Assembly (NCBI RefSeq): GCF_001645125.1
Contig: NZ_LXKA01000065.1
Location: forward strand, 1 to 64,000
Direction of reading: 5' to 3'
DNA from: Paraburkholderia ginsengiterrae
Lineage (GTDB): Bacteria > Pseudomonadota > Gammaproteobacteria > Burkholderiales > Burkholderiaceae
DNA: 64,000 bases
The notes under the pieces are model-generated. The model saw only the letters and a list, made by a program, of their open reading frames with translations. It did not search any database and had not been told where the DNA came from. The translations under genes were made by a program, and so were the position numbers. Below are positions 31,231-40,493 of the stretch, piece after piece (within the stretch, counting starts at the first letter, position 1; every line of letters begins with the position of its first letter).

Positions 31231-31854
31231 TCAAACCGGCAGTCCCAGTTCGCGCAGTTTCGCTTCGGTGCGTGCCGCGCCGGTGTGATGCACTCCCTGC
31301 CACCCGAGCGCCGTCGCGGCCTCGGCGTTTTTCTGGTTGTCGTCGATGAACACCAGCTCGCCGGGCTCGATACCCGGCAATTGCGCCTCGATCCGCTCAC
31401 GCATGGCGGCGAAGATCGCCGGATCGGGCTTGACCAGCTTCACCCGCCCCGACACGACGATGTCGCGAAACCGCCTGAGCACCGGGTAATGCTCCCACGC
31501 GTACGGAAAAGTCTCCGCCGACCAGTTGGTCAGCCCGAAGAGCGGCACCTTGGCCGCTTCGAGCTTTTCCATGATCGCCACGCCCTCTTCCAGCACGCCG
31601 GCCACCATTTCGTGCCAGCGCTCGTAAAACGCGCGGATCAGCGCTTCGTGATCGGGAAACTTCGCGACGAGTTCCTCGGTTCCCTCAGCAATCGGCTGGC
31701 CGCCGTCCTGACGCACCACCCAGTCCATCGAACAGACGTGGGTCAGAAACCAGCGGCGCTCGGTGTCGTCGGGAATCAGGCGGCGATACAGATACTCCGG
31801 ATTCCAGTCGATCAGCACGCCGCCGAAATCGAACACCACTGCCTTGATAGCCAT
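31231..31854 (-). CDS. HAD-superfamily hydrolase (HAD-IA, YihX-like)
   Basis: A 207-aa HAD phosphatase: motif I VVFDFGGVLIDWNP, motif II GLTNWSAETF, motif III VKPDPAIF with Lys, motif IV FIDDNQKNAEAATALGW. The FGGVL variant and NW after motif II are typical of YihX/epoxide-hydrolase-N-terminal-like phosphatases acting on sugar phosphates. Substrate unknown. Its start lies 30 bp after the stop of the aminopeptidase gene on the same strand. Confidence 0.85.
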   Translation of the reverse strand: MAIKAVVFDFGGVLIDWNPEYLYRRLIPDDTERRWFLTHVCSMDWVVRQDGGQPIAEGTEELVAKFPDHEALIRAFYERWHEMVAGVLEEGVAIMEKLEAAKVPLFGLTNWSAETFPYAWEHYPVLRRFRDIVVSGRVKLVKPDPAIFAAMRERIEAQLPGIEPGELVFIDDNQKNAEAATALGWQGVHHTGAARTEAKLRELGLPV

Positions 31855-31884
31855 GCACGCTCCGTAAGCCAGGTCTCAGGCGTT

Positions 31885-33699
31885 TCAGATGGGTTGCGTA
31901 CGCAACTCCAGCCACGCCTTCGCTTCGCCCGAAACATGCGGCGACAGGCGCGTGCGCACCGTCTCGTGATACGCGTTGAGCCACGCGCGTTCGTCCTCGC
32001 GCAGCAGCGACAGATCGAGGCAGCGCGTGTCGATCGGGCACAGCGTCAGCGTTTCGAACTTGAGGAAGTCGCCAAATTCGGTTTGCCCGGCGGGCACGTT
32101 CAGCACGAGGTTTTCGATCCGCACGCCCCACTTGCCTGGACGGTAAATGCCCGGTTCGACCGAGGTGATCATGCCTTCTTCCATCGCGGTCCACGGTTCG
32201 GCCGGCGCGTAGTGCGAGATCACCTGCGGGCCTTCGTGCACGTTCAGGAAGTAGCCCACGCCGTGACCCGTGCCGTGGCCGTAGTCGGCGCCGGCTTCCC
32301 AGATCGGCGCACGGGCGATCGCGTCGAGCATCGGCGAGCGGATGCCGCGCGGGAATTGCGCGCGCGACAACGCCATCGTGCCTTTGAGGACAATTGTGAA
32401 ATCGCGCCGCTGCGCTTCGCTGATGGTGCCGATCGGCACGACACGCGTGATGTCGGTCGTGCCGCTCAGATACTGCGCGCCGGAGTCGATCAGCAGCAAA
32501 CCGTTGCCCTCGATCACCGAATGCGATTCGGCAGTCGCGCGGTAGTGCGGCATCGCGCCGTTGGCATTGAAGCCCGCGATCGTCGCGAAACTCAGCGACA
32601 CGAAGCCCGGACGACGCGCGCGGGCGGCCGTCAGGCGTTCGTCGATGGTGAGTTCGGTGATCGTCTCGCGGCCCAACGCGCCTTCGAACCAGGCGAAGAA
32701 CTCCGCCAGCGCGGCGCCGTCCTGTTCCATCGTCTCGCGCACATGCTCGGCTTCGGCCGCGGTCTTGCGCGACTTGAAGAAGGTGGACGGATTGATCGCC
32801 TCGACCACCGTGACCGCCGGCGGCACGGACTGCAGCGAGCCAATCGTGATGCGGCGCGGGTCGATCAGCAGCGTGCTGCCGGCGGGCAGCGCGGCAAGCG
32901 CGTCGGCAGCCTTGGCATACGGCTCGACGCTGATGTTGTCGCGCGCCAGCGCATCGGCCAACGCTTGCGGCACCTTGCCGTCGGCGACGAACAAAGCTGC
33001 GTGGTCGACACCGATCAGCGCGTGCGCCACGAACACCGGGTTATAGCTGACGTCGGCGCCACGCAGATTCAGCAGCCACGCGAGATCGTCGAGCGTGGAA
33101 ATGAAGTGCCACTGCGCGCCCTTGTCCGCCATTGCGCGGCGAATCTGCGCGAGCTTGTCCGAACGCGCGACGCTCGCATGCGGCGCGGCATGCTCGAACA
33201 CGGCGGCGGCCGGCAGCACCGGACGCTGAGGCCAGATTGCGTCGAACAGGTCGACGTCCGTGCGCAGCTTGACGCCACGCGCGCTGAGCGCCTGGCTCAA
33301 TGCCCGCGCCGCCGCTACGCCGAGCACGGCACCATCCACGCCGACCGTGCCGCCCGCGGCCACGTTTTGCGCGAGCCATTCAAAATGCGGCGCGGTCTGT
33401 TGGCCACCGGTCATCTTCATGAGCTGAACGCCGGTGCCGGCCAGTTGGGCGTTGGCCTGCTCCCAATATCGGCTGTCGGTCCAGACGCCGGCGAAGTCAG
33501 CCGTGACGACCAGCGTGCCGGCCGAACCGGTGAAACCCGACAGCCACTGCCGGCCTTGCCAGCGTCCCGGCAGATATTCGGACAGATGCGGGTCCGAGGA
33601 CGGCACCAGATAGGCGGCGACCCCTTCTCGCGCCATTGCGTTGCGCAACGTGGCGAGCCGTTCGGGGATGGAGGAAGTTTCGGGAAGTCGGGCATTCAT
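31885..33699 (-). CDS. Aminopeptidase P family protein (M24B, long three-domain type)
   Basis: A 604-aa protein. It has two creatinase-like N-terminal domains, then the M24 metal-binding fold with ligands in LLIDSGAQYLSGTTDITR (two Asp), GHGTGHGVGYFLNVHEGP (His), MITSVEPGIY (Glu) and RIENLVL (Glu). The length and layout match the long XPNPEP1-like type rather than the ~440-residue PepP. It removes the N-terminal residue from X-Pro peptides. AGGTGA precedes the ATG at 33699. Confidence 0.88.
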   Translation of the reverse strand: MNARLPETSSIPERLATLRNAMAREGVAAYLVPSSDPHLSEYLPGRWQGRQWLSGFTGSAGTLVVTADFAGVWTDSRYWEQANAQLAGTGVQLMKMTGGQQTAPHFEWLAQNVAAGGTVGVDGAVLGVAAARALSQALSARGVKLRTDVDLFDAIWPQRPVLPAAAVFEHAAPHASVARSDKLAQIRRAMADKGAQWHFISTLDDLAWLLNLRGADVSYNPVFVAHALIGVDHAALFVADGKVPQALADALARDNISVEPYAKAADALAALPAGSTLLIDPRRITIGSLQSVPPAVTVVEAINPSTFFKSRKTAAEAEHVRETMEQDGAALAEFFAWFEGALGRETITELTIDERLTAARARRPGFVSLSFATIAGFNANGAMPHYRATAESHSVIEGNGLLLIDSGAQYLSGTTDITRVVPIGTISEAQRRDFTIVLKGTMALSRAQFPRGIRSPMLDAIARAPIWEAGADYGHGTGHGVGYFLNVHEGPQVISHYAPAEPWTAMEEGMITSVEPGIYRPGKWGVRIENLVLNVPAGQTEFGDFLKFETLTLCPIDTRCLDLSLLREDERAWLNAYHETVRTRLSPHVSGEAKAWLELRTQPI

Positions 33700-33718
33700 C
33701 AGAGTCACCTGCAAATAT

Positions 33719-33973
33719 TCATCGACGGGAAAGCAAGCCGACCGTCACGGCAACGGAGATCAACGCGACAGCGGTGCACGCCGGCCACTCAAGCGTATCA
33801 CCATCGTGAAAGAGGCCGACGACGTTGCCGGCCATCAGCGCGAAAGCCGCGCCCAGCACGCCCGCCAGCATCGCCATCCACCAGCGGGCGCGGCTCGAAC
33901 GCCGCAGCGGATGCAGCCACCACCCCGCGAGGCCGATCACCGCTCCCAGCACGACGATGCCGGCCCACCCCAT
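33719..33973 (-). CDS. GlsB/YeaQ/YmgE-like small membrane protein
   Basis: An 84-aa protein with three hydrophobic segments and the N-terminal GWAGIVVLGAVIGLAGWWL pattern of the transglycosylase-associated (GlsB/YeaQ/YmgE) family of stress-induced inner-membrane proteins. Function is not established despite the family name. It lies 19 bp before the aminopeptidase P gene on the same strand, so it probably shares its transcript. The family match is by pattern only. Confidence 0.6.
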   Translation of the reverse strand: MGWAGIVVLGAVIGLAGWWLHPLRRSSRARWWMAMLAGVLGAAFALMAGNVVGLFHDGDTLEWPACTAVALISVAVTVGLLSRR

Positions 33974-34174
33974 TACCGGCCAGCCCCGCGCAGTTTCAGA
34001 TTCGTCTCATGGGCGCAAGGGACCTGGACAGCTAGCATTTTTGTCTCATTAACTATTAAAGTCAGCATGGCGCTTTCCGCACAGCGGTTGAGTTTAGGGG
34101 TCGGGGTGATGTTAGGCAAGTTGTAAGCCTTACGGATAAACGATTCCCGGTCATTGCCAGGCTGAAAGCGCATC

Positions 34175-34885
34175 ATGCGAATCGCCCTTATCGAGCCGGA
34201 CGTGCGGCACGCCAAGCTGGTCTGCCGGTTGATCTTCGCCGCCGGCCATCTGTGCCAGCACTTCACGGCGAGCGCCACGTTCCTGAATCACGCCACCGAC
34301 GAATTCTTCGATCTTCTCATCACCGAGAGCTGGGCTGGCGACCATAGTGCCGAAGACGTCATCCCACGCGCCCGCGCGATCCTGCCGAGCTTGCCGGTGA
34401 TCGTGCTGATGTCGGCGCCGCGCGAAAGCCAGATCGTCGCGGCGCTGCATGCCGGCGCCGACGACTGCCTGGCCAAACCGGTGCGCGGTCCCGAGATGCT
34501 GGCCCGGATGGAAGCGCTTCTACGCCGCGCGGGCTTGCGCCGGCCACCCAACCGGCGGCACGATTTGATCAGCGGCTACAGGTTCGACTCGGCGCAGTTC
34601 GCCGTCACGTTCCGCGATCGCACGGTCTCGCTCACGCCGAAGGAGTTCCGCCTGGCGCTGCTGCTGTTCAGCAATCTGTCGCGGCCCGTGTCGCGCGCGC
34701 ATATTCTGGATAACATCTGGACGCGCCGCCGTGGCGTAACGTCGCGTACTGTTGATACCCATGCTTCGCGGGTGCGGAGCAAATTGCAGCTTCACCCCGA
34801 GCACGGCTACTGTCTGACGCCACTTTACGGCTACGGCTACCAACTCGACGCGATCCCGAGCGAAGCCGTTGTGGAGGCCGTATAA
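34175..34885 (+). CDS. Orphan OmpR-type response regulator with degenerate receiver
   Basis: A 236-aa protein: receiver domain (about residues 1-115) and winged-helix DNA-binding domain with SLTPKEFRLALLLFSN and RTVDTHASRVRSKL. The receiver lacks canonical chemistry: the phospho-acceptor position in FFDLLITESW is Glu51 instead of Asp, and the acidic pocket reads IEPD. The switch Ser80 (VLMSA) and Lys101 (AKPV) remain. No histidine kinase is adjacent. Such receivers are often regulated without phosphorylation, or Glu mimics the phosphorylated state. It lies 63 bp upstream of hemA, in the same direction. Confidence 0.85.
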   Translation: MRIALIEPDVRHAKLVCRLIFAAGHLCQHFTASATFLNHATDEFFDLLITESWAGDHSAEDVIPRARAILPSLPVIVLMSAPRESQIVAALHAGADDCLAKPVRGPEMLARMEALLRRAGLRRPPNRRHDLISGYRFDSAQFAVTFRDRTVSLTPKEFRLALLLFSNLSRPVSRAHILDNIWTRRRGVTSRTVDTHASRVRSKLQLHPEHGYCLTPLYGYGYQLDAIPSEAVVEAV

Positions 34886-34948
34886 CGCGCGCACAATGTA
34901 CGAATTGTGGAAACGCTATAATATTGGGCTAAACCATAGCTCCCACAA

Positions 34949-36235
34949 ATGCAGCTTCTAACGATCGGAATCAATCACCACACTGCGCCTGTCGCCTTGC
35001 GCGAACGCGTGGCGTTTCCGCTCGAACAGATCAAGCCGGCACTGGACACCTTCAAGAGCATCTGGCTTGGCCCTAGCGCCAGTACCGCGCCGGAAGCGGC
35101 AATTCTGTCCACCTGCAACCGCACCGAACTCTACTGCGCGACCGACGACCAGGCCGCGCGTGAAGCCGCGATCCAGTGGCTCTCGAAGTATCACAATCTG
35201 CCCATCGAGGAACTGGCGCCGCACGTCTACGCGTTGCCGCAGTCGGAAGCCGTGCGCCACGCGTTTCGCGTCGCGTCGGGGCTCGATTCGATGGTGCTCG
35301 GCGAGACGCAAATTGTCGGACAAATGAAGGATGCGGTGCGTACCGCGTCCGAAGCCGGCGCGCTCGGCACGTATCTGAACCAATTGTTTCAGCGCACCTT
35401 CGCCGTGGCGAAGGAAGTGCGCAGCACGACGGAAATCGGCGCGCAATCGGTTTCGATGGCCGCCGCTGCCGTGCGCCTCGCCCAGCGGATTTTCGACAAG
35501 ATCTCGAAGCAGCGCGTGCTGTTCATCGGGGCGGGCGAAATGATCGAGCTTTGCGCCACGCACTTCGCGGCGCAGCAACCGCGCGAACTCGTGGTCGCCA
35601 ACCGTACGGCCGAGCGAGGCGCGCGCCTCGCCGAGCGCTTCAACGGCCGGGCCATTCCGCTGTCGGAACTGCCGTCGCGCATGCACGAGTTCGACATCAT
35701 CGTTTCGTGCACCGCTTCCACCTTGCCGATCATCGGTCTGGGCGCGGTAGAGCGGGCCGTGAAAGCGCGCCGTCACCGGCCGATTTTCATGGTCGATCTG
35801 GCCGTTCCGCGCGACATCGAACCCGAAGTCGGCCAGCTCGAAGACGTGTTCCTGTACACCGTCGACGACCTCGGCGCGATCGTGCGTGAAGGCAACGCGT
35901 CGAGGCAAGCTGCCGTCGCGCAGGCCGAAGCGATCATCGAAACGCGCGTGCAGAATTTCATGCAGTGGCTCGACGCCCGCAGCATCGTGCCGGTGATCCG
36001 CCACATGCACACCCAGGCCGACGTGCTGCGCCGCGCCGAAGTCGAACGCGCACAGAAGATGCTCGCGCGCGGCGACGATCCAGCCGCGGTGCTCGAAGCG
36101 CTGTCGCAAGCTCTGACCAACAAGCTGATCCACGGTCCCACGCACGCGCTCAATCGCGCGAGCAGCGAGAACCGTGACACGCTCATCGAATTGATGGGCG
36201 GTTTCTACAAACACTCCGGCTCCACGGAGCGTTAG
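34949..36235 (+). CDS. hemA: Glutamyl-tRNA reductase
   Basis: A 428-aa enzyme starting [21 protein letters not shown], with the catalytic Cys56 in [33 protein letters not shown], and an NADPH-binding domain with [15 protein letters not shown]. It reduces glutamyl-tRNA to glutamate-1-semialdehyde, the first committed haem step. A TATAAT hexamer at 34917-34922 lies upstream without a convincing -35. It starts a group with prfA, prmC, grxD and ubiX. Confidence 0.96.
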   Translation: MQLLTIGINHHTAPVALRERVAFPLEQIKPALDTFKSIWLGPSASTAPEAAILSTCNRTELYCATDDQAAREAAIQWLSKYHNLPIEELAPHVYALPQSEAVRHAFRVASGLDSMVLGETQIVGQMKDAVRTASEAGALGTYLNQLFQRTFAVAKEVRSTTEIGAQSVSMAAAAVRLAQRIFDKISKQRVLFIGAGEMIELCATHFAAQQPRELVVANRTAERGARLAERFNGRAIPLSELPSRMHEFDIIVSCTASTLPIIGLGAVERAVKARRHRPIFMVDLAVPRDIEPEVGQLEDVFLYTVDDLGAIVREGNASRQAAVAQAEAIIETRVQNFMQWLDARSIVPVIRHMHTQADVLRRAEVERAQKMLARGDDPAAVLEALSQALTNKLIHGPTHALNRASSENRDTLIELMGGFYKHSGSTER

Positions 36236-36356
36236 CGGCGCAGCCACCGCCGCTGTCCGGACCACCCACAAGTGGCCCGCGACGTGCTTCTGACCAAAGC
36301 ATCTGCCCACTCCCCTAGTTGCAGTCCTTCCCGGAGCCCGCTCCGATACCCGTCCG

Positions 36357-37439
36357 ATGAAAACGAGCATGCAACGCAAGCTCGACCAGCTCACTACCCG
36401 GCTGGCCGAACTGAACGATCTGTTGAGCCGCGAGGACATCACCTCGAATCTCGACCAATACCGCAAGCTCACGCGGGAACACGCCGAACTCGGGCCCGTG
36501 GTCGAGCACTACGCGCTGTGGCGCCAGGCCATGACCGACGCGGCCACCGCGCAGGAGTTGCTGACCGACGCCTCGATGCGCGACTTCGCCGAAGAAGAAA
36601 TTCGCGCGGCGCGCGAGCGCATGGACAAACTCGGCGCCGAGTTGCAAAAAATGCTGCTGCCGAAGGACCCGAACGACGACCGCAACATCTTCGTCGAAAT
36701 CCGCGCCGGTACCGGCGGCGACGAATCCGCGCTGTTCGCGGGCGACCTGCTGCGCATGTACCTGCGCTTTGCCGAGCGCAACCGCTGGCAGGTCGAGATG
36801 ATGTCGGCGAGCGAGTCGGACCTCGGCGGCTACAAGGAAGTGATCGTGCGGATCGCCGGCGAAGCCGCCTATTCGAAACTCAAGTTCGAGTCGGGAGGCC
36901 ATCGCGTACAGCGCGTGCCGGCCACCGAAACGCAGGGGCGCATCCACACCTCCGCCTGCACGGTGGCGGTCATGCCCGAAGCGGACGAAATCGGCGAAGT
37001 CGAGATCAATCCGGCCGATCTGCGCATCGACACGTTCCGCGCGTCCGGCGCGGGCGGCCAGCACATCAATAAGACCGATTCCGCGGTGCGCGTCACGCAC
37101 TTGCCGACCGGTATCGTCGTCGAATGTCAGGACGACCGTTCGCAGCACAAGAACAAGGACCGCGCGCTGAAAGTGCTGGCCGCGCGCATCAAGGACAAGC
37201 AGTCGCACGAGCAGCAGGCGAAGGAAGCCGCCACCCGCAAGAGCCTGATCGGCTCGGGCGACCGCTCGGAGCGGATTCGCACCTACAACTTCCCGCAAGG
37301 GCGTCTCACGGATCACCGCATCAACCTGACGCTGTACCGTCTCGACGGGATCATGGACGGCGAGCTCGACGAGTTGATCGCAGCGCTCGTCAGCGAGCAC
37401 CAGGCGGAGTTGCTGGCCTCTCTGGGCGACGCGGATTAA
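36357..37439 (+). CDS. prfA: Peptide chain release factor 1
   Basis: A 360-aa RF1: N-terminal helical region [30 protein letters not shown], and the GGQ motif in [16 protein letters not shown] that triggers peptidyl-tRNA hydrolysis at UAA/UAG. Gln of GGQ is the target of PrmC, encoded immediately downstream. The 121-bp gap after hemA shows nothing recognisable. Confidence 0.97.
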   Translation: MKTSMQRKLDQLTTRLAELNDLLSREDITSNLDQYRKLTREHAELGPVVEHYALWRQAMTDAATAQELLTDASMRDFAEEEIRAARERMDKLGAELQKMLLPKDPNDDRNIFVEIRAGTGGDESALFAGDLLRMYLRFAERNRWQVEMMSASESDLGGYKEVIVRIAGEAAYSKLKFESGGHRVQRVPATETQGRIHTSACTVAVMPEADEIGEVEINPADLRIDTFRASGAGGQHINKTDSAVRVTHLPTGIVVECQDDRSQHKNKDRALKVLAARIKDKQSHEQQAKEAATRKSLIGSGDRSERIRTYNFPQGRLTDHRINLTLYRLDGIMDGELDELIAALVSEHQAELLASLGDAD

Positions 37440-37447
37440 GCGCGCCC

Positions 37448-38326
37448 ATGACATCGGCCACATCCGCCACGCCGGACACACCCGCCGCGCTATTGCGCGC
37501 CTCGCCGCTGCCACCGCTCGAAGCGCGCATTCTGCTCACGCATGTGCTCGGCTGGCGTCCCACGCAGCTCATTACGCGCAGTGACGAACCGCTCGACAGT
37601 GCGGGCGTCGAGCGTTACCGGGCGCTGGAGGCAAGGCGCCTCGCCGGCGAACCGGTGGCGCAGCTCGTCGGCGCGCGGGAGTTCTACGGGCTGGATTTCG
37701 AAGTCACGCCGCACGTGCTGATTCCGCGGCCCGAAACCGAATTGCTGGTCGAAACCGCGCTGACGGCAATGGAGCACATCTCGCGGCCTCGTGTGCTCGA
37801 TCTCGGCACGGGCACCGGCGCGATAGCGGTGGCCATCGCGTCGATGCGGCCCGATGCGCAAGTCTGCGCTGTCGATCGTTCGGCCGAGGCGCTGGCAGTC
37901 GCCACGCGCAATGCCGCCCGGCTACTCGACGTAAAGCGCCCCGGCGGCGCCGTGGAGCTGACCCAAGGCGACTGGTACGGCTCGCTCGACGCCACGCGCC
38001 GGTTTGACGTGATCGTGAGCAATCCGCCGTATATCGCGAGCGGCGACCCGCATTTGTCGGAGGGCGATCTGCGCTTCGAGCCGCGCGGTGCGCTCACTGA
38101 CGAAGCAGACGGCCTCAGCGCGATCCGCGTGATCATTGCGGGCGCGCCTGCGCGGCTCGCCGCCAATGGCGCATTGTGGATCGAACATGGCTACGATCAG
38201 GCTGAAACAGTGCGCGCGATGCTCGCCGCGCAAGGTTTCGCGCAAGTCCGCTCGGAGCGGGATCTCGCCGGCATCGAGCGGATCAGTGGCGGGCTGTACG
38301 CCGGCGCGGCTGAGGTGGCCGGCTAA
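37448..38326 (+). CDS. prmC: Release factor glutamine methyltransferase PrmC (HemK)
   Basis: A 292-aa SAM-dependent methyltransferase: an N-terminal helical substrate domain, IPRPETELLVETAL, SAM-binding VLDLGTGTGAIAVAIA, and the catalytic NPPY in DVIVSNPPYIASGD. It methylates the GGQ glutamine of release factors. The start is eight bases after prfA, which fits coupled expression of enzyme and substrate. Confidence 0.95.
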   Translation: MTSATSATPDTPAALLRASPLPPLEARILLTHVLGWRPTQLITRSDEPLDSAGVERYRALEARRLAGEPVAQLVGAREFYGLDFEVTPHVLIPRPETELLVETALTAMEHISRPRVLDLGTGTGAIAVAIASMRPDAQVCAVDRSAEALAVATRNAARLLDVKRPGGAVELTQGDWYGSLDATRRFDVIVSNPPYIASGDPHLSEGDLRFEPRGALTDEADGLSAIRVIIAGAPARLAANGALWIEHGYDQAETVRAMLAAQGFAQVRSERDLAGIERISGGLYAGAAEVAG

Positions 38327-38445
38327 TCTGCATGACCTGAATACCCACAAGCGACGAACGGACAATGCGGCCGTCGGCCGTTGTTACTGAAATCCGCTAT
38401 CATTTCAGCCTATTCTTTACACATCACGGAACCGCAAGGTCAGTC

Positions 38446-38757
38446 ATGGATACGCAACAACGCATCAAGCAAATCGTCGACGACAACAATGTCGTGCTCT
38501 TCATGAAGGGCAGCGCCCAGTTCCCGATGTGCGGCTTTTCGGGCCGCGCCATCCAGATCCTGAAGGCGTGCGGCGTCGGCGAATTCAAAACCGTCAACGT
38601 CCTCGAAGACGACGAAGTCCGCCAGGGCATCAAGCAATTTTCGAACTGGCCGACCATTCCGCAGCTGTACGTGAAGGGTGAATTCATCGGCGGCTCGGAC
38701 ATCATGATGGAAATGTACGAATCGGGCGAACTGCAACAACTGTTCGCCGCGGCCTGA
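38446..38757 (+). CDS. grxD: Monothiol glutaredoxin GrxD (Grx4)
   Basis: A 103-aa protein with the monothiol CGFS active site in [14 protein letters not shown], plus [23 protein letters not shown] for glutathione binding. CGFS glutaredoxins carry or relay [2Fe-2S] clusters with BolA partners. The start at 38446 gives the normal length; the longer frame from 38365 adds an unrelated N-terminus. Confidence 0.95.
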   Translation: MDTQQRIKQIVDDNNVVLFMKGSAQFPMCGFSGRAIQILKACGVGEFKTVNVLEDDEVRQGIKQFSNWPTIPQLYVKGEFIGGSDIMMEMYESGELQQLFAAA

Positions 38758-38824
38758 ACGGTCACCACTGACCGTTTGCCCCCGGGTTTCTTCCCGCATT
38801 TCTTCGCATAAGGCGCCGCGAGCC

Positions 38825-39424
38825 ATGGAAACACGCGCTGCGGCGCCACGTCGGCTGATCGTCGCCATCACTGGCGCGACCGGCGCCATCTACGGCGTCC
38901 GGATTCTCGAAACGCTGCGCAGGCTGGGCGGCGTCGAGAGCCATCTGCTGATTTCGAGCGCAGGCTGGCTCAATATCCAGCACGAACTCCAGTTGAGCAA
39001 GGAAGACGTGCATCCCCTCGCGGATGTCGTCCATTCGGTGCGCGATGTCGGCGCGAGCATTGCGTCGGGCTCGTTCGCCACCGAGGGCATGATCGTCGCG
39101 CCGTGCTCGATGAGAACACTCGCGAGCGTGGCGCACGGCCTCTCCGACAACCTGATCACCCGCGCCGCCGACGTCACGCTCAAGGAGCGCCGCCGGCTCG
39201 TGCTGCTCGTGCGCGAAACGCCGTTCAATCTGGCGCATCTGCGCAATATGACGGCCGTCACCGAAATGGGCGGCGTGATCTTTCCGCCCGTGCCCGCCTT
39301 CTACAACCAACCCAGCTCGATCGACGAAATGGTCGATCACACCGTGGCGCGGGTACTGGATCTGTTCGCGCTGGGGCCGGCTCTTTCGCCGGCCTGGACC
39401 GGGCTGCGCGGCACGCAGGACTAG
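38825..39424 (+). CDS. ubiX: Flavin prenyltransferase UbiX
   Basis: A 199-aa flavoprotein starting METRAAAPRRLIVAITGATGAIYGVRIL, with ASGSFATEGMIVAPCSMRTLASVAHG and RRLVLLVRETPFNLAHLRNM. It makes prenylated FMN for the UbiD decarboxylase in ubiquinone synthesis. The N-terminus is slightly extended relative to shorter homologues. Confidence 0.95.
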   Translation: METRAAAPRRLIVAITGATGAIYGVRILETLRRLGGVESHLLISSAGWLNIQHELQLSKEDVHPLADVVHSVRDVGASIASGSFATEGMIVAPCSMRTLASVAHGLSDNLITRAADVTLKERRRLVLLVRETPFNLAHLRNMTAVTEMGGVIFPPVPAFYNQPSSIDEMVDHTVARVLDLFALGPALSPAWTGLRGTQD

Positions 39425-39579
39425 CTTTTACTGGCGCCGTCGCATTGTCCGGCACGAACGGATTAACAACAACAGCGACACAATCAATTCCGCCTTCACC
39501 CGTTTATCAAACATGGGTGCGGATCTATATTGGTAGTTATCCAATCTCTACGCCGCGCCATCGCGGCAGTGCTGCCGCC

Positions 39580-40365
39580 ATGACCCGCTTACCTTCGCTT
39601 TTCCTGTCCCACGGCGCGCCTACGTTGCCGATCGACCCGTCGCTGCCGTCGGCGGAATTCGGCGTGCTGAGCGCCCAACTGCCCCGCCCGGAATCGATCC
39701 TGATGCTGTCGGCCCACTGGGGCACGGCGCAACCCGTGGCGAGCATTGCCACGGCGCCGGAAACCATCCACGATTTCTACGGCTTTCCGCGTCAGCTGTA
39801 CGAGATTCAGTACCCGGCGCCGGGCGCGCCCGAGGTGGCGCGCCGCGCCGCCGTGCTGCTCGGCGAGCACGGCGTCCTCACGGATGTCGAGCCGCATGGT
39901 CTCGATCACGGCGCGTGGGTGCCCATGCTGCTCATGTTCCCGCAAGCCGACGTGCCCGTCGCCCAGTTGTCGATCCAGCCGCACATGGACGCGGCGCATC
40001 ACTTCCGCGTCGGCCGGGCGCTGCGCTCGCTGCAAGACGACGGCGTGATGGTGATCGGCTCCGGCCAGATCACGCATAACCTGCGCGCCGCCGACTTCTC
40101 GGCGCGCCCGGAAGATGCCGATCCGCGTGTCGTCGAATTCACAAACTGGTTCGAGGAAAAGCTTGCCGCGCACGACATCGACGCGCTGCTCGACTATCGT
40201 CGCCAGGCGCCGCATGCGGTGCTGATGCATCCGACCGACGAGCATCTGCTGCCGGTGTTCGCCGCCCTGGGTGCGGCGGACGACGATTATTCGCTCGCCA
40301 TCCAGTCACTTGGGACTTATCAGCGCTCGCTCGCCATGACGAATTACGTGTTCGGCACGGCCTGA
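39580..40365 (+). CDS. Extradiol dioxygenase of the 4,5-DOPA dioxygenase (DODA/YgiD) family
   Basis: A 261-aa class III extradiol dioxygenase fold: metal-ligand histidines in LFLSHGAPTLP and LSAHWGT, and the catalytic region EPHGLDHGAWVPMLLMFP, followed by IGSGQITHNLRA. In plants and bacteria the family opens catechol rings such as DOPA; the in vivo substrate here is unknown. A possible promoter (TTATCA...TATATT, 16-bp spacing) lies about 50 bp upstream. The start at 39580 excludes a long frame overlapping ubiX. Confidence 0.85.
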   Translation: MTRLPSLFLSHGAPTLPIDPSLPSAEFGVLSAQLPRPESILMLSAHWGTAQPVASIATAPETIHDFYGFPRQLYEIQYPAPGAPEVARRAAVLLGEHGVLTDVEPHGLDHGAWVPMLLMFPQADVPVAQLSIQPHMDAAHHFRVGRALRSLQDDGVMVIGSGQITHNLRAADFSARPEDADPRVVEFTNWFEEKLAAHDIDALLDYRRQAPHAVLMHPTDEHLLPVFAALGAADDDYSLAIQSLGTYQRSLAMTNYVFGTA

Positions 40366-40405
40366 CCGGCACCGCGAACCGACGGCGTCGAAGCTGCCGG
40401 TAAAG

Positions 40406-40447
40406 AAAAAGCCCGCCTGTGAGCTAGCGCTCAGGCGGGCTTTTTTT
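40406..40447. terminator. Bidirectional intrinsic terminator between convergent genes
   Basis: AAAAAGCCCGCCTG (40406-40419) pairs with CAGGCGGGCTTTTT (40432-40445) around a 12-base loop, with a seven-base T-run on the plus strand and matching A-run for the minus-strand permease. Confidence 0.9.
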
Positions 40448-40493
40448 GCGCCGGGGCTCAACTGCGATCCGCCGGCGGATTCAATGCTGCGAC

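Noticed and set aside
31285-34035. A 916-codon plus-strand open frame opposite the aminopeptidase P and HAD genes
   Set aside because: It is an antisense shadow of two clear genes in GC-rich DNA; its sequence is Arg/His-rich and matches no family.
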